From positions 1,240,001 through 1,304,000 of the forward strand of contig NZ_JPOE01000005.1 in NCBI RefSeq assembly GCF_000733775.1: a stretch of 64,000 nucleotides of DNA, read 5' to 3'. The notes beneath the pieces are model-generated. The model made no database searches. It was not told where the DNA came from and saw only the letters and a program-made list of their open reading frames with translations. The translations under genes and the position numbers were made by a program. This DNA is from Thiomonas sp. FB-Cd. GTDB lineage: Bacteria > Pseudomonadota > Gammaproteobacteria > Burkholderiales > Burkholderiaceae_C. Of the stretch, positions 8,615 to 18,010 are shown piece by piece (positions within the stretch are counted from its first letter, which is position 1; every line of letters begins with the position of its first letter).

Positions 8615-9144
8615 GGCCGTGGGCCATGCAATGCGCGGAGTCTCGCCCGCACGCAATCGGTTGGGCTGTGTCTGCTCAAACCCATGCGCGCGCGGCCTGA
8701 TCCGCGCTCGAGGAGGCATTCCCGGCGCTTTTTCTTTGTGGTCGGGCAAAGGTCGCGCATGAGGTTCGAAGGGGTCTGCGCAAGCAGCGGTGCATTCGGG
8801 CACAACCGTCGCGCCAGATCCGCATAGGGCCGTTGCACACGCGGCCGTGTGTGCGCCAGGCGTTAACCCAAGCCAGCTCAAGCGAGCACGCTTCTGAGCC
8901 CGCCGTCCTGAAGCACGTTGTGGCATCGAGCCGGGACGGGTCGCTTCGGCGGGCCCGTGCCGCGGCCGGCAGCGCTACACCAAGTGCTTCACAGGCGATC
9001 CGGGCCTGTCCCAACCTTCAGTCCCGCCAAATAGACAACAAACAGAGGACACACCGCAAGCCCCTCAAGGAGGCCTGCGGCAGCCGCGCCATCCTTGCAC
9101 GCCCTCAAGGACGTGGCTTGTCGCGATCGGGTCATGCGTCCCGG
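8615..9144. other. 530-base gap, no supported gene
   Basis: Lies between the glycine-zipper gene and the convergent ubiK. Short open frames exist on both strands (8833-9234 plus, 8676-9014 minus), but they overlap each other and resemble no known protein. I see no RNA gene, repeat array or clear promoter. Confidence 0.5.
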
Positions 9145-9414
9145 TCAGTTGGCAGGCGTTTTGTCCGGGGTGGTGGCCAACTGTGCCTCCAGGGCAGCGA
9201 CCTGAGCTTCCAGTTGCGCGATGCGCTGGCTTGATGCAGCGAGCATGGCCTGCAGCGCGTCGAATTCCTCGCGTGTGACCAAGTCCAGCTTGCCTGCCGC
9301 TGACAGCGCCAGCGCCCGCGCGTTGCGTTGCACATCTTTCAGCGGGGATTGTTCCAGCGCCTCGGCGGCGCGGCGCAGGAAGGCCTTGGGCGAATTCGGG
9401 GTGGGCGTTTTCAT
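9145..9414 (-). CDS. ubiK: Ubiquinone biosynthesis accessory factor UbiK (BMFP / YqiC family)
   Basis: An 89-residue protein. The middle segment LDLVTREEFDALQAML matches the conserved LDLVSREEFD core of the UbiK/BMFP family. It is followed by a leucine-zipper coiled coil (about residues 55-80, RIAQLEAQVAALEAQLA). In Escherichia coli UbiK assists aerobic ubiquinone synthesis with UbiJ; the same role is inferred here. It is divergent from the porin-glnK-amtB operon, an arrangement common in Burkholderiales. Confidence 0.9.
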   Translation of the reverse strand: MKTPTPNSPKAFLRRAAEALEQSPLKDVQRNARALALSAAGKLDLVTREEFDALQAMLAASSQRIAQLEAQVAALEAQLATTPDKTPAN

Positions 9415-9831
9415 CGTGTGTGTCCGGGAGGCGAATGCCGAGGCCCCTATTGTGGCTGCAATCGGCGCGGCGCTCGCCGGAGCAGGCGCTTTTCCTGCAA
9501 GACGATTGACGCACTGCAGCGAAAACCCCGGCGATGCCGGCGGCGGCTTCTGCCCCCGGATGGGGCGTCGAGTCTACCGTCCGGGGCCGCCTTGCGTGCA
9601 CAACAGCGGCGCCCAGGGCTGCAAGCACACCATCACGGAGCATGGGCGCCGATTCAATGCACCGCAAACGAGCATTTTGCACCGACAGTGAGCGCCGATG
9701 GTGGAATTAGGCGGCCGAAACACCATCGAGACGATCAAGGCGCACCTGGCACGAAAGCTGCAGAGCAAGGTCAGGGCAAACCAGCGCCCTGCCGACCAAC
9801 ATTTCAATTGCAACGTTTCGGGAGAACCTTG
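9415..9831. promoter_or_regulatory. Divergent region between ubiK and the porin-glnK-amtB operon
   Basis: A 417-base region without a convincing gene. A plus-strand open frame runs through it into the porin, but the porin's own signal peptide and start lie at 9832. The main recognisable element is the sigma-54-type promoter at 9747-9762. A half-site-like TGCACC lies upstream near 9678, but no full NtrC dyad is evident. Confidence 0.5.
9747..9762 (+). promoter_or_regulatory. Sigma-54 (RpoN) promoter, -24/-12 elements
   Basis: TGGCACGAAAGCTGCA matches the consensus TGGCACG-N4-TTGCW at every defined position but one (C for the first T of the -12 element). GG and GC have the right spacing. It lies about 70 bases ahead of the porin gene that leads to glnK and amtB, which are classic NtrC/sigma-54 targets. 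Confidence 0.78.
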
Positions 9832-11320
<1,489 letters not shown>

Positions 11321-11348
11321 TCCCAGCCCTCCAAGAAAGGTCAAGGAC

Positions 11349-12752
11349 ATGAAAAAGTTTCTCGCAATGATCGCGCTGAGCCTGGTGACGTTGGCCAGCA
11401 CAGCCCCGGCATGGGCGCAGACTGCCAGCGCCCCTGCCTCCGCGGCTCCGGCCGCGCCTGCACCGGCCGCGGCAGCCGCACCCGCTGCGCCGGCCCCAGT
11501 GGCCGCTCCGGCGGCTGCCGCGCCGAACCCGGCAGCATTCATCAATTCTGGCGATAACGCGTGGATGCTGACGTCCACCGCGCTGGTGCTGATGATGACC
11601 ATCCCGGGACTCGCGCTCTTCTATGGCGGCATGGTGCGCAAGAAGAATGTGCTTGCCACGCTCATGCAGAGCTTCGCGATTACAGCTCTGGTCACGGTGC
11701 TATGGATGATTGTCGGCTATAGCCTGGCCTTCACCCAGGGATCGGGTTTCATCGGCGGGCTGAGCCGGTTCTTTCTCTCGGGCATGGGACTGGATAGCGC
11801 CAATGCACTGGCACCCACCATCCCCGAAACCACGTACATGACGTTCCAGATGACCTTCGCCATCATCACGCCGGCGCTCATCGTGGGTTCGTTCGCAGAC
11901 CGCATGAAGTTCTCGGCACTGCTGTGGTTCATGGGGTTGTGGCTGCTTGCGGTGTATGCGCCAATTGCCCACATGGTCTGGGGCCCAGGCGGGTGGCTGG
12001 GCGGTGACGGCGTGCTTGACTATGCGGGCGGCACGGTCGTGCATATCAACGCCGGTGTGGCAGGTCTCGTGGCGGCCCTCGTCATGGGCAAGCGCGTGGG
12101 TTATGGCAAGGAGCCGATGCCTCCCCACAACCTGGTGCTGACCATGATTGGTGCGTCGCTTCTGTGGGTCGGTTGGTTTGGTTTCAACGCCGGCTCCGCC
12201 GTGGCTGCAAGCGACCGTGCGGGCATGGCCATGGCCGCCACGCAAATCGCAACGGCCGCCGCGGCATTGGGATGGATGTTTGCCGAGTGGATGACGCGCG
12301 GCAAGCCCACGATTCTTGGAATCTGTTCGGGTGCAGTGGCCGGCCTCGTCGCCATTACCCCAGCCTCCGGCTTTGTGGGCCCGAGCGGGGCGCTTGCCAT
12401 CGGGATCGCGGCTGGCGTCGTGTGTTTCTGGACTGCGGTGTACATGAAGGAGATGATTGGATACGACGACTCGCTCGACGCCTTCGGCGTGCACGCCATC
12501 GGGGGTATCCTGGGTGCTCTGCTGACCGGCGTCTTTGCGGTCAAGGCCATTGGCGGCACCGCGGGGCTTCTCGAAGGCAATGCCGCGCAAATGCTGATCC
12601 AAGCCAAGGGCGTGGCGGTCACGATCGTCTACGACGCCGTTGTCACCTTCATCATTCTGAAGCTTGTGGACATGACGCTGGGCCTGCGTGTGACCGAAGA
12701 ACAGGAGCGCGAAGGCCTCGACATCAGCCTGCACGGCGAGCAGGTCTTGTGA
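11349..12752 (+). CDS. amtB: Ammonium transporter
   Basis: A 467-residue Amt/MEP/Rh channel. The true start (ATG 11349, after AAGGTCAAGGAC) gives a signal peptide (MKKFLAMIALSLVTLASTAPAWAQ). An unusual Ala/Pro-rich stretch follows (about residues 24-63) before the first transmembrane helix at AWMLTSTALVLMM. The pore histidines are visible in VVHINAGVAGLVAAL and DAFGVHAIGGILGALLTG, and the FYGGMVRKKN signature is present. It is co-transcribed with glnK and ends at a strong terminator. Confidence 0.97.
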   Translation: MKKFLAMIALSLVTLASTAPAWAQTASAPASAAPAAPAPAAAAAPAAPAPVAAPAAAAPNPAAFINSGDNAWMLTSTALVLMMTIPGLALFYGGMVRKKNVLATLMQSFAITALVTVLWMIVGYSLAFTQGSGFIGGLSRFFLSGMGLDSANALAPTIPETTYMTFQMTFAIITPALIVGSFADRMKFSALLWFMGLWLLAVYAPIAHMVWGPGGWLGGDGVLDYAGGTVVHINAGVAGLVAALVMGKRVGYGKEPMPPHNLVLTMIGASLLWVGWFGFNAGSAVAASDRAGMAMAATQIATAAAALGWMFAEWMTRGKPTILGICSGAVAGLVAITPASGFVGPSGALAIGIAAGVVCFWTAVYMKEMIGYDDSLDAFGVHAIGGILGALLTGVFAVKAIGGTAGLLEGNAAQMLIQAKGVAVTIVYDAVVTFIILKLVDMTLGLRVTEEQEREGLDISLHGEQVL

Positions 12753-12825
12753 TGCAAGTCTGATTGCAAGGTGGTTTACCCGGGGCTGCGTACTTGCCCC
12801 GGCCGCATCTCCAGCGGAATCTTCT

Positions 12826-12852
12826 GCCCGGCGCCTTGCCGGGCTTTTTTTT
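12826..12852 (+). terminator. Intrinsic terminator after amtB
   Basis: Stem GCCCGGC (12826-12832) / GCCGGGC (12838-12844), 5-base loop, followed by eight T (12845-12852). A textbook Rho-independent terminator that closes the porin-glnK-amtB operon. Confidence 0.9.
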
Positions 12853-13012
12853 GGGTGCGCCGACTGGCCGCGCCCGCTGTCTTTGCCGTCTTTGATCAGG
12901 AGCGGGCGGGCATCCGTTGGCAGGAATCACGGGGCTCTGTCACAATTGATGGATCCCACCCACAGCGGCAATGCGTGCGCTAGGGCCACTCCGAACTGAA
13001 ATCCGATTACGC

Positions 13013-14305
13013 ATGATTCCCCATCTCGTCTCCAACGAAAGCGGCCCGGTGCTCGAACTCGAGCAGCGCATCCTCGAAGCTCAGCCATCGATTGAACGGT
13101 GGTTCCGGCTGGAATGGATGGAGCATGCGCCGCCGTTTTACGCCTCCGTGGACTTGCGCAACGGCGGCTTCAAGCTCGCGCCGGTGGACACCAATCTTTT
13201 TCCGGGCGGCTGGAACAATCTGTCGGACGAGATGATTCCTCTCGCCGTGCAGGCGGCCATGGCGGCGATCGAGAAGATTTGTCCCGAGGCCAAGGGGTTG
13301 TTGCTCATCCCGGAAAAGCATACGCGCAACACGTTCTACCTGGAAAATCTCGGGCGCCTGACGCAAATCTTCCATCAGGCCGGGTTGAACGTGCATGTGG
13401 GCACGGTGGATGAAACCATCACGGACGTCAAGACCGTGCACCTGCCCAGCGGCGAACCCCTGGTGCTGGAGCCGTTGGTGCGCAGCAAGCGCCGCCTCGG
13501 AACCAAGGACTTTGACCCCTGCACCATCCTGCTCAACAATGATCTGTCTTCGGGGGTGCCGTCCAGCCTTGAGGGGTTGTATGAGCAGTATGTGCTGCCT
13601 CCGCTGCACGCGGGGTGGACCACGCGCCGAAAGACGACCCATTTCAAGAGCTATGACGACGTGGTCAAGCGCTTCGCCAAGCTCATTGGTGTGGACCCGT
13701 GGATGCTCAACCCGTATTTTGCTCAGTGCACCAACATCGATTTCCAGGAGCGCCAGGGCGAGGACTGCCTTGCCGACGCCGTGGACACGGTGTTGGCGAA
13801 GGTGCGGAAAAAATACAAGGAATACGGCATTCACGCAAAGCCCTTTGTCGCGGTGAAGGCCGACGCCGGAACCTACGGAATGGGTGTGATGATGGTGCAC
13901 GATGCTGCCGAGGTCAAAGACCTCAACCGCAAAACGCGCAACAAGATGAGTGTTGTCAAAGAAGGCATGGAGGTGCGCGACGTCATCATCCAGGAAGGTA
14001 TCCCCAGCATCGAGCGTCTTCAGGAGGCGGTGTGTGAGCCTGTCGTGTACATGATGGACCGGTACGTGGTTGGCGGGTTCTATCGCGTGCATGCTGACCG
14101 AGGCCCCAGTGAGAATCTCAATTCGCCTGGCATGCACTTTGTGCCACTGGCCTTCGACGAACAGTTCAACGTGACGCACCCCGAGGCCAAGCCCGGCACC
14201 AACGGACCTAACCGCTTTTACATGTATGGGGTGATCGCGCGCCTGGCGCTCGTCGCGGCGAGCTACGAGCTCGAGAGGACCGACCCCGAAGCCGAGACGG
14301 TCTGA
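13013..14305 (+). CDS. gshA: Glutamate--cysteine ligase (proteobacterial GshA type)
   Basis: A ligase of 430 residues that makes gamma-glutamylcysteine, the first step of glutathione synthesis. It belongs to the compact betaproteobacterial/cyanobacterial-type family, not the long gamma-proteobacterial one. The opening MIPHLVSNESGPVLELE is like that of relatives, which is why I prefer the ATG at 13013 over 12971. Conserved segments include LAPVDTNLFPGGWNNL, FVAVKADAGTYGMGVMMV and GGFYRVHADRGPSENLNSPG. gshB follows 22 bases downstream in the same operon. Confidence 0.93.
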   Translation: MIPHLVSNESGPVLELEQRILEAQPSIERWFRLEWMEHAPPFYASVDLRNGGFKLAPVDTNLFPGGWNNLSDEMIPLAVQAAMAAIEKICPEAKGLLLIPEKHTRNTFYLENLGRLTQIFHQAGLNVHVGTVDETITDVKTVHLPSGEPLVLEPLVRSKRRLGTKDFDPCTILLNNDLSSGVPSSLEGLYEQYVLPPLHAGWTTRRKTTHFKSYDDVVKRFAKLIGVDPWMLNPYFAQCTNIDFQERQGEDCLADAVDTVLAKVRKKYKEYGIHAKPFVAVKADAGTYGMGVMMVHDAAEVKDLNRKTRNKMSVVKEGMEVRDVIIQEGIPSIERLQEAVCEPVVYMMDRYVVGGFYRVHADRGPSENLNSPGMHFVPLAFDEQFNVTHPEAKPGTNGPNRFYMYGVIARLALVAASYELERTDPEAETV

Positions 14306-14327
14306 AGCCGACGTGCCGGAGAACCCC

Positions 14328-15305
14328 ATGCACTTGTTGTTCGTCGCCGATCCGCTGGAGATCTTCAACCCCAAGAAGGACTCGACTCTTGCCATGATGC
14401 GGGAGGCCCAGCGGCGCGGATTCGCGGTATGGGCCTGTGAGCCGCGCAACCTGCATTGGAGCAGTGGCGGTGCTCCGGCCGAGGGCGCGTGGGTGCGGGC
14501 GAACTGCCGTCATGTCCAGGTTCTCGAGGGCGCGAAGCCCTGGTTCGGCGAAGTCGAGCACGTGGATCGCGCGCTCCACAGCTTCGCCGGTGTGATCATG
14601 CGCAAGGATCCACCTTTTGATAATGAGTACTTTTACGCGACGCACCTGCTTGAACAGGCTGAGCGCGAGGGTGCGCGCGTCTTCAACCGCCCACGCGCGC
14701 TACGCGATCATCCGGAGAAGCTAGCCATCCTGGAGTGGCCTCAGTTCATTCCGCACACCCTGGTCAGCCGCGACCTTGCGCAATTGCGCGCATTTGCGGC
14801 ATCGGAACGCGACATCATCATCAAGCCCTTGGATGGGATGGGCGGAAGCGGGATCTTCCGCCTGCGCGCTGCCGCCGACGGCAGCCCTGACGTCAACCTG
14901 AGCGTCGCGCTCGAAACCCTTACCGATTGGGGGCGGCGTACGATCATGGCGCAGCGCTTTATCCCCGAAATCGCAAAGGGCGACAAGCGTGTCTTGGTCA
15001 TCGGCGGCGAACCTGTGCCATTCGCATTGGCGCGCATTCCGCAAGGTGGCGAGACGCGCGGCAATCTGGCTGCCGGCGGTTTGGGCGTCGCGCAGCCGCT
15101 GACAGCGGCGGACCGCTCCATCGCGGACACACTCGGCCCGGTGCTTGCCGCTCGCGGACTGCTCCTGGTGGGTCTCGACATCATTGGCGAGCGGTTGACC
15201 GAGATCAACGTCACCAGTCCGACGTGCTTCGTGGAGATCACTCAGCAAACGGGCTATGACGTGGCAGCGCGGTTCATCGACGCCGTGCAAGCCGCGATCG
15301 GGTAA
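14328..15305 (+). CDS. gshB: Glutathione synthetase
   Basis: A 325-residue ATP-grasp enzyme that joins glycine to gamma-glutamylcysteine. It begins MHLLFVADPLEIFNPKKDST, the standard GshB N-terminus. The glycine-rich ATP loop KPLDGMGGSGIFRL and the metal/substrate segment TEINVTSPTCFVEIT are intact. The length is close to the usual 315-320. Start ATG 14328 is preceded by GGAGAA; a GTG at 14313 is less likely. It is coupled to gshA. Confidence 0.97.
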   Translation: MHLLFVADPLEIFNPKKDSTLAMMREAQRRGFAVWACEPRNLHWSSGGAPAEGAWVRANCRHVQVLEGAKPWFGEVEHVDRALHSFAGVIMRKDPPFDNEYFYATHLLEQAEREGARVFNRPRALRDHPEKLAILEWPQFIPHTLVSRDLAQLRAFAASERDIIIKPLDGMGGSGIFRLRAAADGSPDVNLSVALETLTDWGRRTIMAQRFIPEIAKGDKRVLVIGGEPVPFALARIPQGGETRGNLAAGGLGVAQPLTAADRSIADTLGPVLAARGLLLVGLDIIGERLTEINVTSPTCFVEITQQTGYDVAARFIDAVQAAIG

Positions 15306-15499
15306 GCAAGAGCGGCCGGCCCGAAGAACGGAGCTTGCGGAGGATCAGTCCGAGCCGTTGCCGGACGATCCGTGACGGTAAAGCAGTGGAGGTGCGCGGC
15401 ACGCCAGCGGCGCACGCACGTGGCCTCCTGCACAGACTCGGCGATCAAGGCCAGTGCTTTTGCAGGGACTGCCAGCCGGAATCATCCGCGCTCAAACCG

Positions 15500-16408
15500 T
15501 CATGACTTTGCGCGAAGCCATTGCATGAACGCCGCATAGGGCTTGGGGCTGCCGGCCTCCCAGCCCGTTATGTGCAATGCCTTGTTCACACTTTCGGATT
15601 CGGCGCCAAGCAATGCGGTGCGCACATTGACGACGCTGGCGGAAGGCACCTTGGGCGCGGCCAACAGTGCCCAGAATGGCATGGGCTGGTGTGCCAGGAC
15701 CACGCCGCCATGGGCTTTCCAGGCTCGGGACAGGATGGGTGTGACCGCACCGATGACGGCAACATGCGTGGTTTGCATGAAGCCTGTGACCGCATTCTGA
15801 TACTTCGCGTAGACGTCATGCCCGGGTATGACTGCCGCATGCTCGCGCCACATTTTCTGAGCCACCTCGTCAACCAGGCTTCCCTTGGCTGGAGCCAGGA
15901 TGAAGGCTGCCGGCGACGACCAGACAGCGCTCGGCGGCACACAGGTCTGCGGAATGTTTTGCTGAAGGCCCAGGAGCGCAAGAGTCGGCCCGCCCAGTAG
16001 CACCTGCCCTGGCTTGTCGGGGCACGGTTGGGCGATGAGGTCCGTGCCGAACTCGACCGGCGACTGCGCGACAGCCACCAGGCGCCAGCCTTTGGACAGC
16101 AACAACGCGGTCAGGTTGGGTGGCTTGACGAAGGCAAAGTCGTACCCCTGCCCCTGCGGTGCTGCACCCACCGACTGGGCCGTGAAGTGGTCCTCCCAGA
16201 TCACCCGATGGCCGGTTGCATTGCCGATGAAGTCGGCCAGGGCCTGCGAGGTGTTGCCAACGGCGACGGCGTTTTCCTGGACCAAGCCGTTCTGGATTCC
16301 AAGCACCCAGTTTGAGGGCGCATGGAGGGGCGTTGCGTGGGCGGCGCATCCCAGACCGAGGAGCGCTGCAAAGACGACGGGTGAGAGAAATCGAATGCGT
16401 AGGTTCAT
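15500..16408 (-). CDS. PhnD-like periplasmic substrate-binding protein (orphan)
   Basis: A 302-residue secreted protein with a signal peptide of about 25 residues (MNLRIRFLSPVVFAALLGLGCAAHA). The mature protein resembles PhnD/SsuA-type ABC binding proteins. It has an early helix (TSQALADFIGNATGHRVIWED), a central YDFAFVKPPN like the YD(V/L)AFVGPA motif of phosphonate/phosphate binders, and a late segment of LRAxLL type (VRTALLGAESESVNKALHITGW). No permease or ATPase gene adjoins it. The ligand is unknown, and a sensory or shared-transporter role is possible. Confidence 0.6.
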   Translation of the reverse strand: MNLRIRFLSPVVFAALLGLGCAAHATPLHAPSNWVLGIQNGLVQENAVAVGNTSQALADFIGNATGHRVIWEDHFTAQSVGAAPQGQGYDFAFVKPPNLTALLLSKGWRLVAVAQSPVEFGTDLIAQPCPDKPGQVLLGGPTLALLGLQQNIPQTCVPPSAVWSSPAAFILAPAKGSLVDEVAQKMWREHAAVIPGHDVYAKYQNAVTGFMQTTHVAVIGAVTPILSRAWKAHGGVVLAHQPMPFWALLAAPKVPSASVVNVRTALLGAESESVNKALHITGWEAGSPKPYAAFMQWLRAKS

Positions 16409-16726
16409 GGTGCGAAGTGCAAGAGAGGCAACGATTGCGACAGGGCCGGCAGCGCCGGTGCATGTGCGTGCTCCAGGGGTGGCCCGATTTCACGTCAGCT
16501 TACCTGTGCGCTGGCGCGCCAGGTCCTATAGCTTGTACCAATGCCGTTGATGCGCACAAGCGGTGGAACCGGTCGAGCCTCAACGCAACGCTCGACGATC
16601 CGAAGTCGCGCGTCATGTCCGGGCGCCAGCGCGCGTACGTCCCTTCGCACTCCACAGCGAAGGCAAGCACGGCACCCGCCGCTCGGGTGGTGGCGCTAAG
16701 CTGCGAACTTTTCCCGCGAGCACGCC
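16409..16726. other. Divergent intergenic region
   Basis: A 318-base region between the PhnD-like gene (minus) and the rRNA methyltransferase gene (plus). Only a weak 7-bp hairpin (CCTTCGC / GCGAAGG, 16642-16663) is apparent. No gene or convincing promoter is seen. Confidence 0.4.
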
Positions 16727-18010
16727 ATGTCCGATCAGCATTCCTTGTTTCTGCCCTGCCCGCGCGGGCTGGAGGCGTCGCTCGTGGCCGAGATGGAGCA
16801 ACTCGCCAGCCCCACCCTGCAGGTGCGCGAACCGGTGGCCAGTGGCGTGCCGGCGCGCGGAACGCTCGCTGATGTGATGCTTCTCAATTTGCATAGTCGC
16901 ATTGCGTCGCGTGTTCTGCTCCGCATGGGTCGAGCCGCAGCGGCGCATGCGGACGACGTGTACCGTCTGGCGCTTGCGTTGCCGTGGGAGCGCTGGTTTA
17001 CCCCCCAACAGACCTTGCGCGTGGACGTGACCGCCGAGCGCGGCTCGACGCTGCCGCCGCAAGGCGCGGCGGCGCGCCCGGTCTGGCGAAGCAGCGTCGA
17101 ATCCGCCCAATCCGCGAACTTTCCCGATAGCCTCCTGTTCGCAGCGTTGCGCGTCAAGGACGGTGTGTGCGACCACTTTCGCCGCTTGGGGCAAGAGCGG
17201 CCCAGTGTGGACCGCCAGAACCCCGACGTGCGCATTCACCTGCACCTTGGCGCGGCTGACGCCTTGCTCTACCTGGATACGTCCGGGGAGGCGCTGTTCA
17301 AGCGCGGCTGGCGTGCCGAGCATGGGGAAGCCCCACTCAAGGAAAATCTGGCCGCGGGTCTCGTGCGGCTGTCCGGTTGGACGCCGCAGGACGTGTTCTT
17401 CGACCCGCTGTGCGGCGCGGGAACGCTCGCCATCGAAGCAGCGCAAAGCGCTTGCCGCATTGCGTCCGGGCTGAACCGCACGTTCGGATTCGAGCGGCTT
17501 GCCGGCTTCGACGCTGCGCTTTGGGAAGGGCTTCGCGAAGCAGCACGGGCCATGCACCGTGATGCGCCCGCGCCCATCATCGCCTCGGACATCGACCCGC
17601 GGATGGTGGCGATCGCTCAAGCCAACGCGCGCCTGGCTGGAGTCGAGGACGCCATCGAATTCAAACAGGCCGATGTGATGGATGCCCAGCCGCCAGCAGT
17701 GCTCGCTGCCGGTCAGGCTGGTCATATTGTGACCAATCCCCCCTATGCCGAGCGCATCGAAGCCAAGGGGAGCGAGGCCGACGAATTTCTCCCGCGCTTG
17801 GGCGACGTGCTCAAGCGCCGCTTCGCTGGTTGGCACGCGGGGCTGTTGCTGGCGGATGTGCACGCGGATCGCGCCTTGCGGTTGAAGCCCACGCGCCGGC
17901 ATGTCGTCTACAACGGGCCCATTGAGGGCAGGTTTTTCACCTTCGCGCTGGTCGCCGGGCGACCTGCACGCCGAATCGGTGAGGTTACGCCGCCTGCAGA
18001 GCCAGCTTAA
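16727..18010 (+). CDS. rlmL: THUMP-domain rRNA (guanine-N2) methyltransferase, RlmL/RlmKL N-half type
   Basis: A 427-residue class I SAM methyltransferase. The N-terminal part (about 1-155) is the ferredoxin-like/THUMP RNA-binding region with FLPCPRGLEASLVAEMEQL. The catalytic part has the SAM loop FFDPLCGAGTLAIEAA (about residues 222-237) and the N2-guanine signature TNPPYAER (about 336). By family it methylates a guanine in 23S rRNA; the exact position cannot be told. E. coli RlmKL carries an additional C-terminal methyltransferase that is absent here, so this is the single-domain version common in betaproteobacteria. Confidence 0.88.
   Translation: MSDQHSLFLPCPRGLEASLVAEMEQLASPTLQVREPVASGVPARGTLADVMLLNLHSRIASRVLLRMGRAAAAHADDVYRLALALPWERWFTPQQTLRVDVTAERGSTLPPQGAAARPVWRSSVESAQSANFPDSLLFAALRVKDGVCDHFRRLGQERPSVDRQNPDVRIHLHLGAADALLYLDTSGEALFKRGWRAEHGEAPLKENLAAGLVRLSGWTPQDVFFDPLCGAGTLAIEAAQSACRIASGLNRTFGFERLAGFDAALWEGLREAARAMHRDAPAPIIASDIDPRMVAIAQANARLAGVEDAIEFKQADVMDAQPPAVLAAGQAGHIVTNPPYAERIEAKGSEADEFLPRLGDVLKRRFAGWHAGLLLADVHADRALRLKPTRRHVVYNGPIEGRFFTFALVAGRPARRIGEVTPPAEPA

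Noticed and set aside
8676..9234. Small open frames on both strands after the glycine-zipper gene
   Set aside because: They overlap each other, lack ribosome-binding sites and resemble nothing known.
9661..9700. Possible NtrC dyad near TGCACC upstream of the sigma-54 box
   Set aside because: Only one half-site matches; the partner half is too poor to call.
13007..14449. 480-codon minus-strand frame
   Set aside because: Shadow of gshA, which is well supported on the plus strand.
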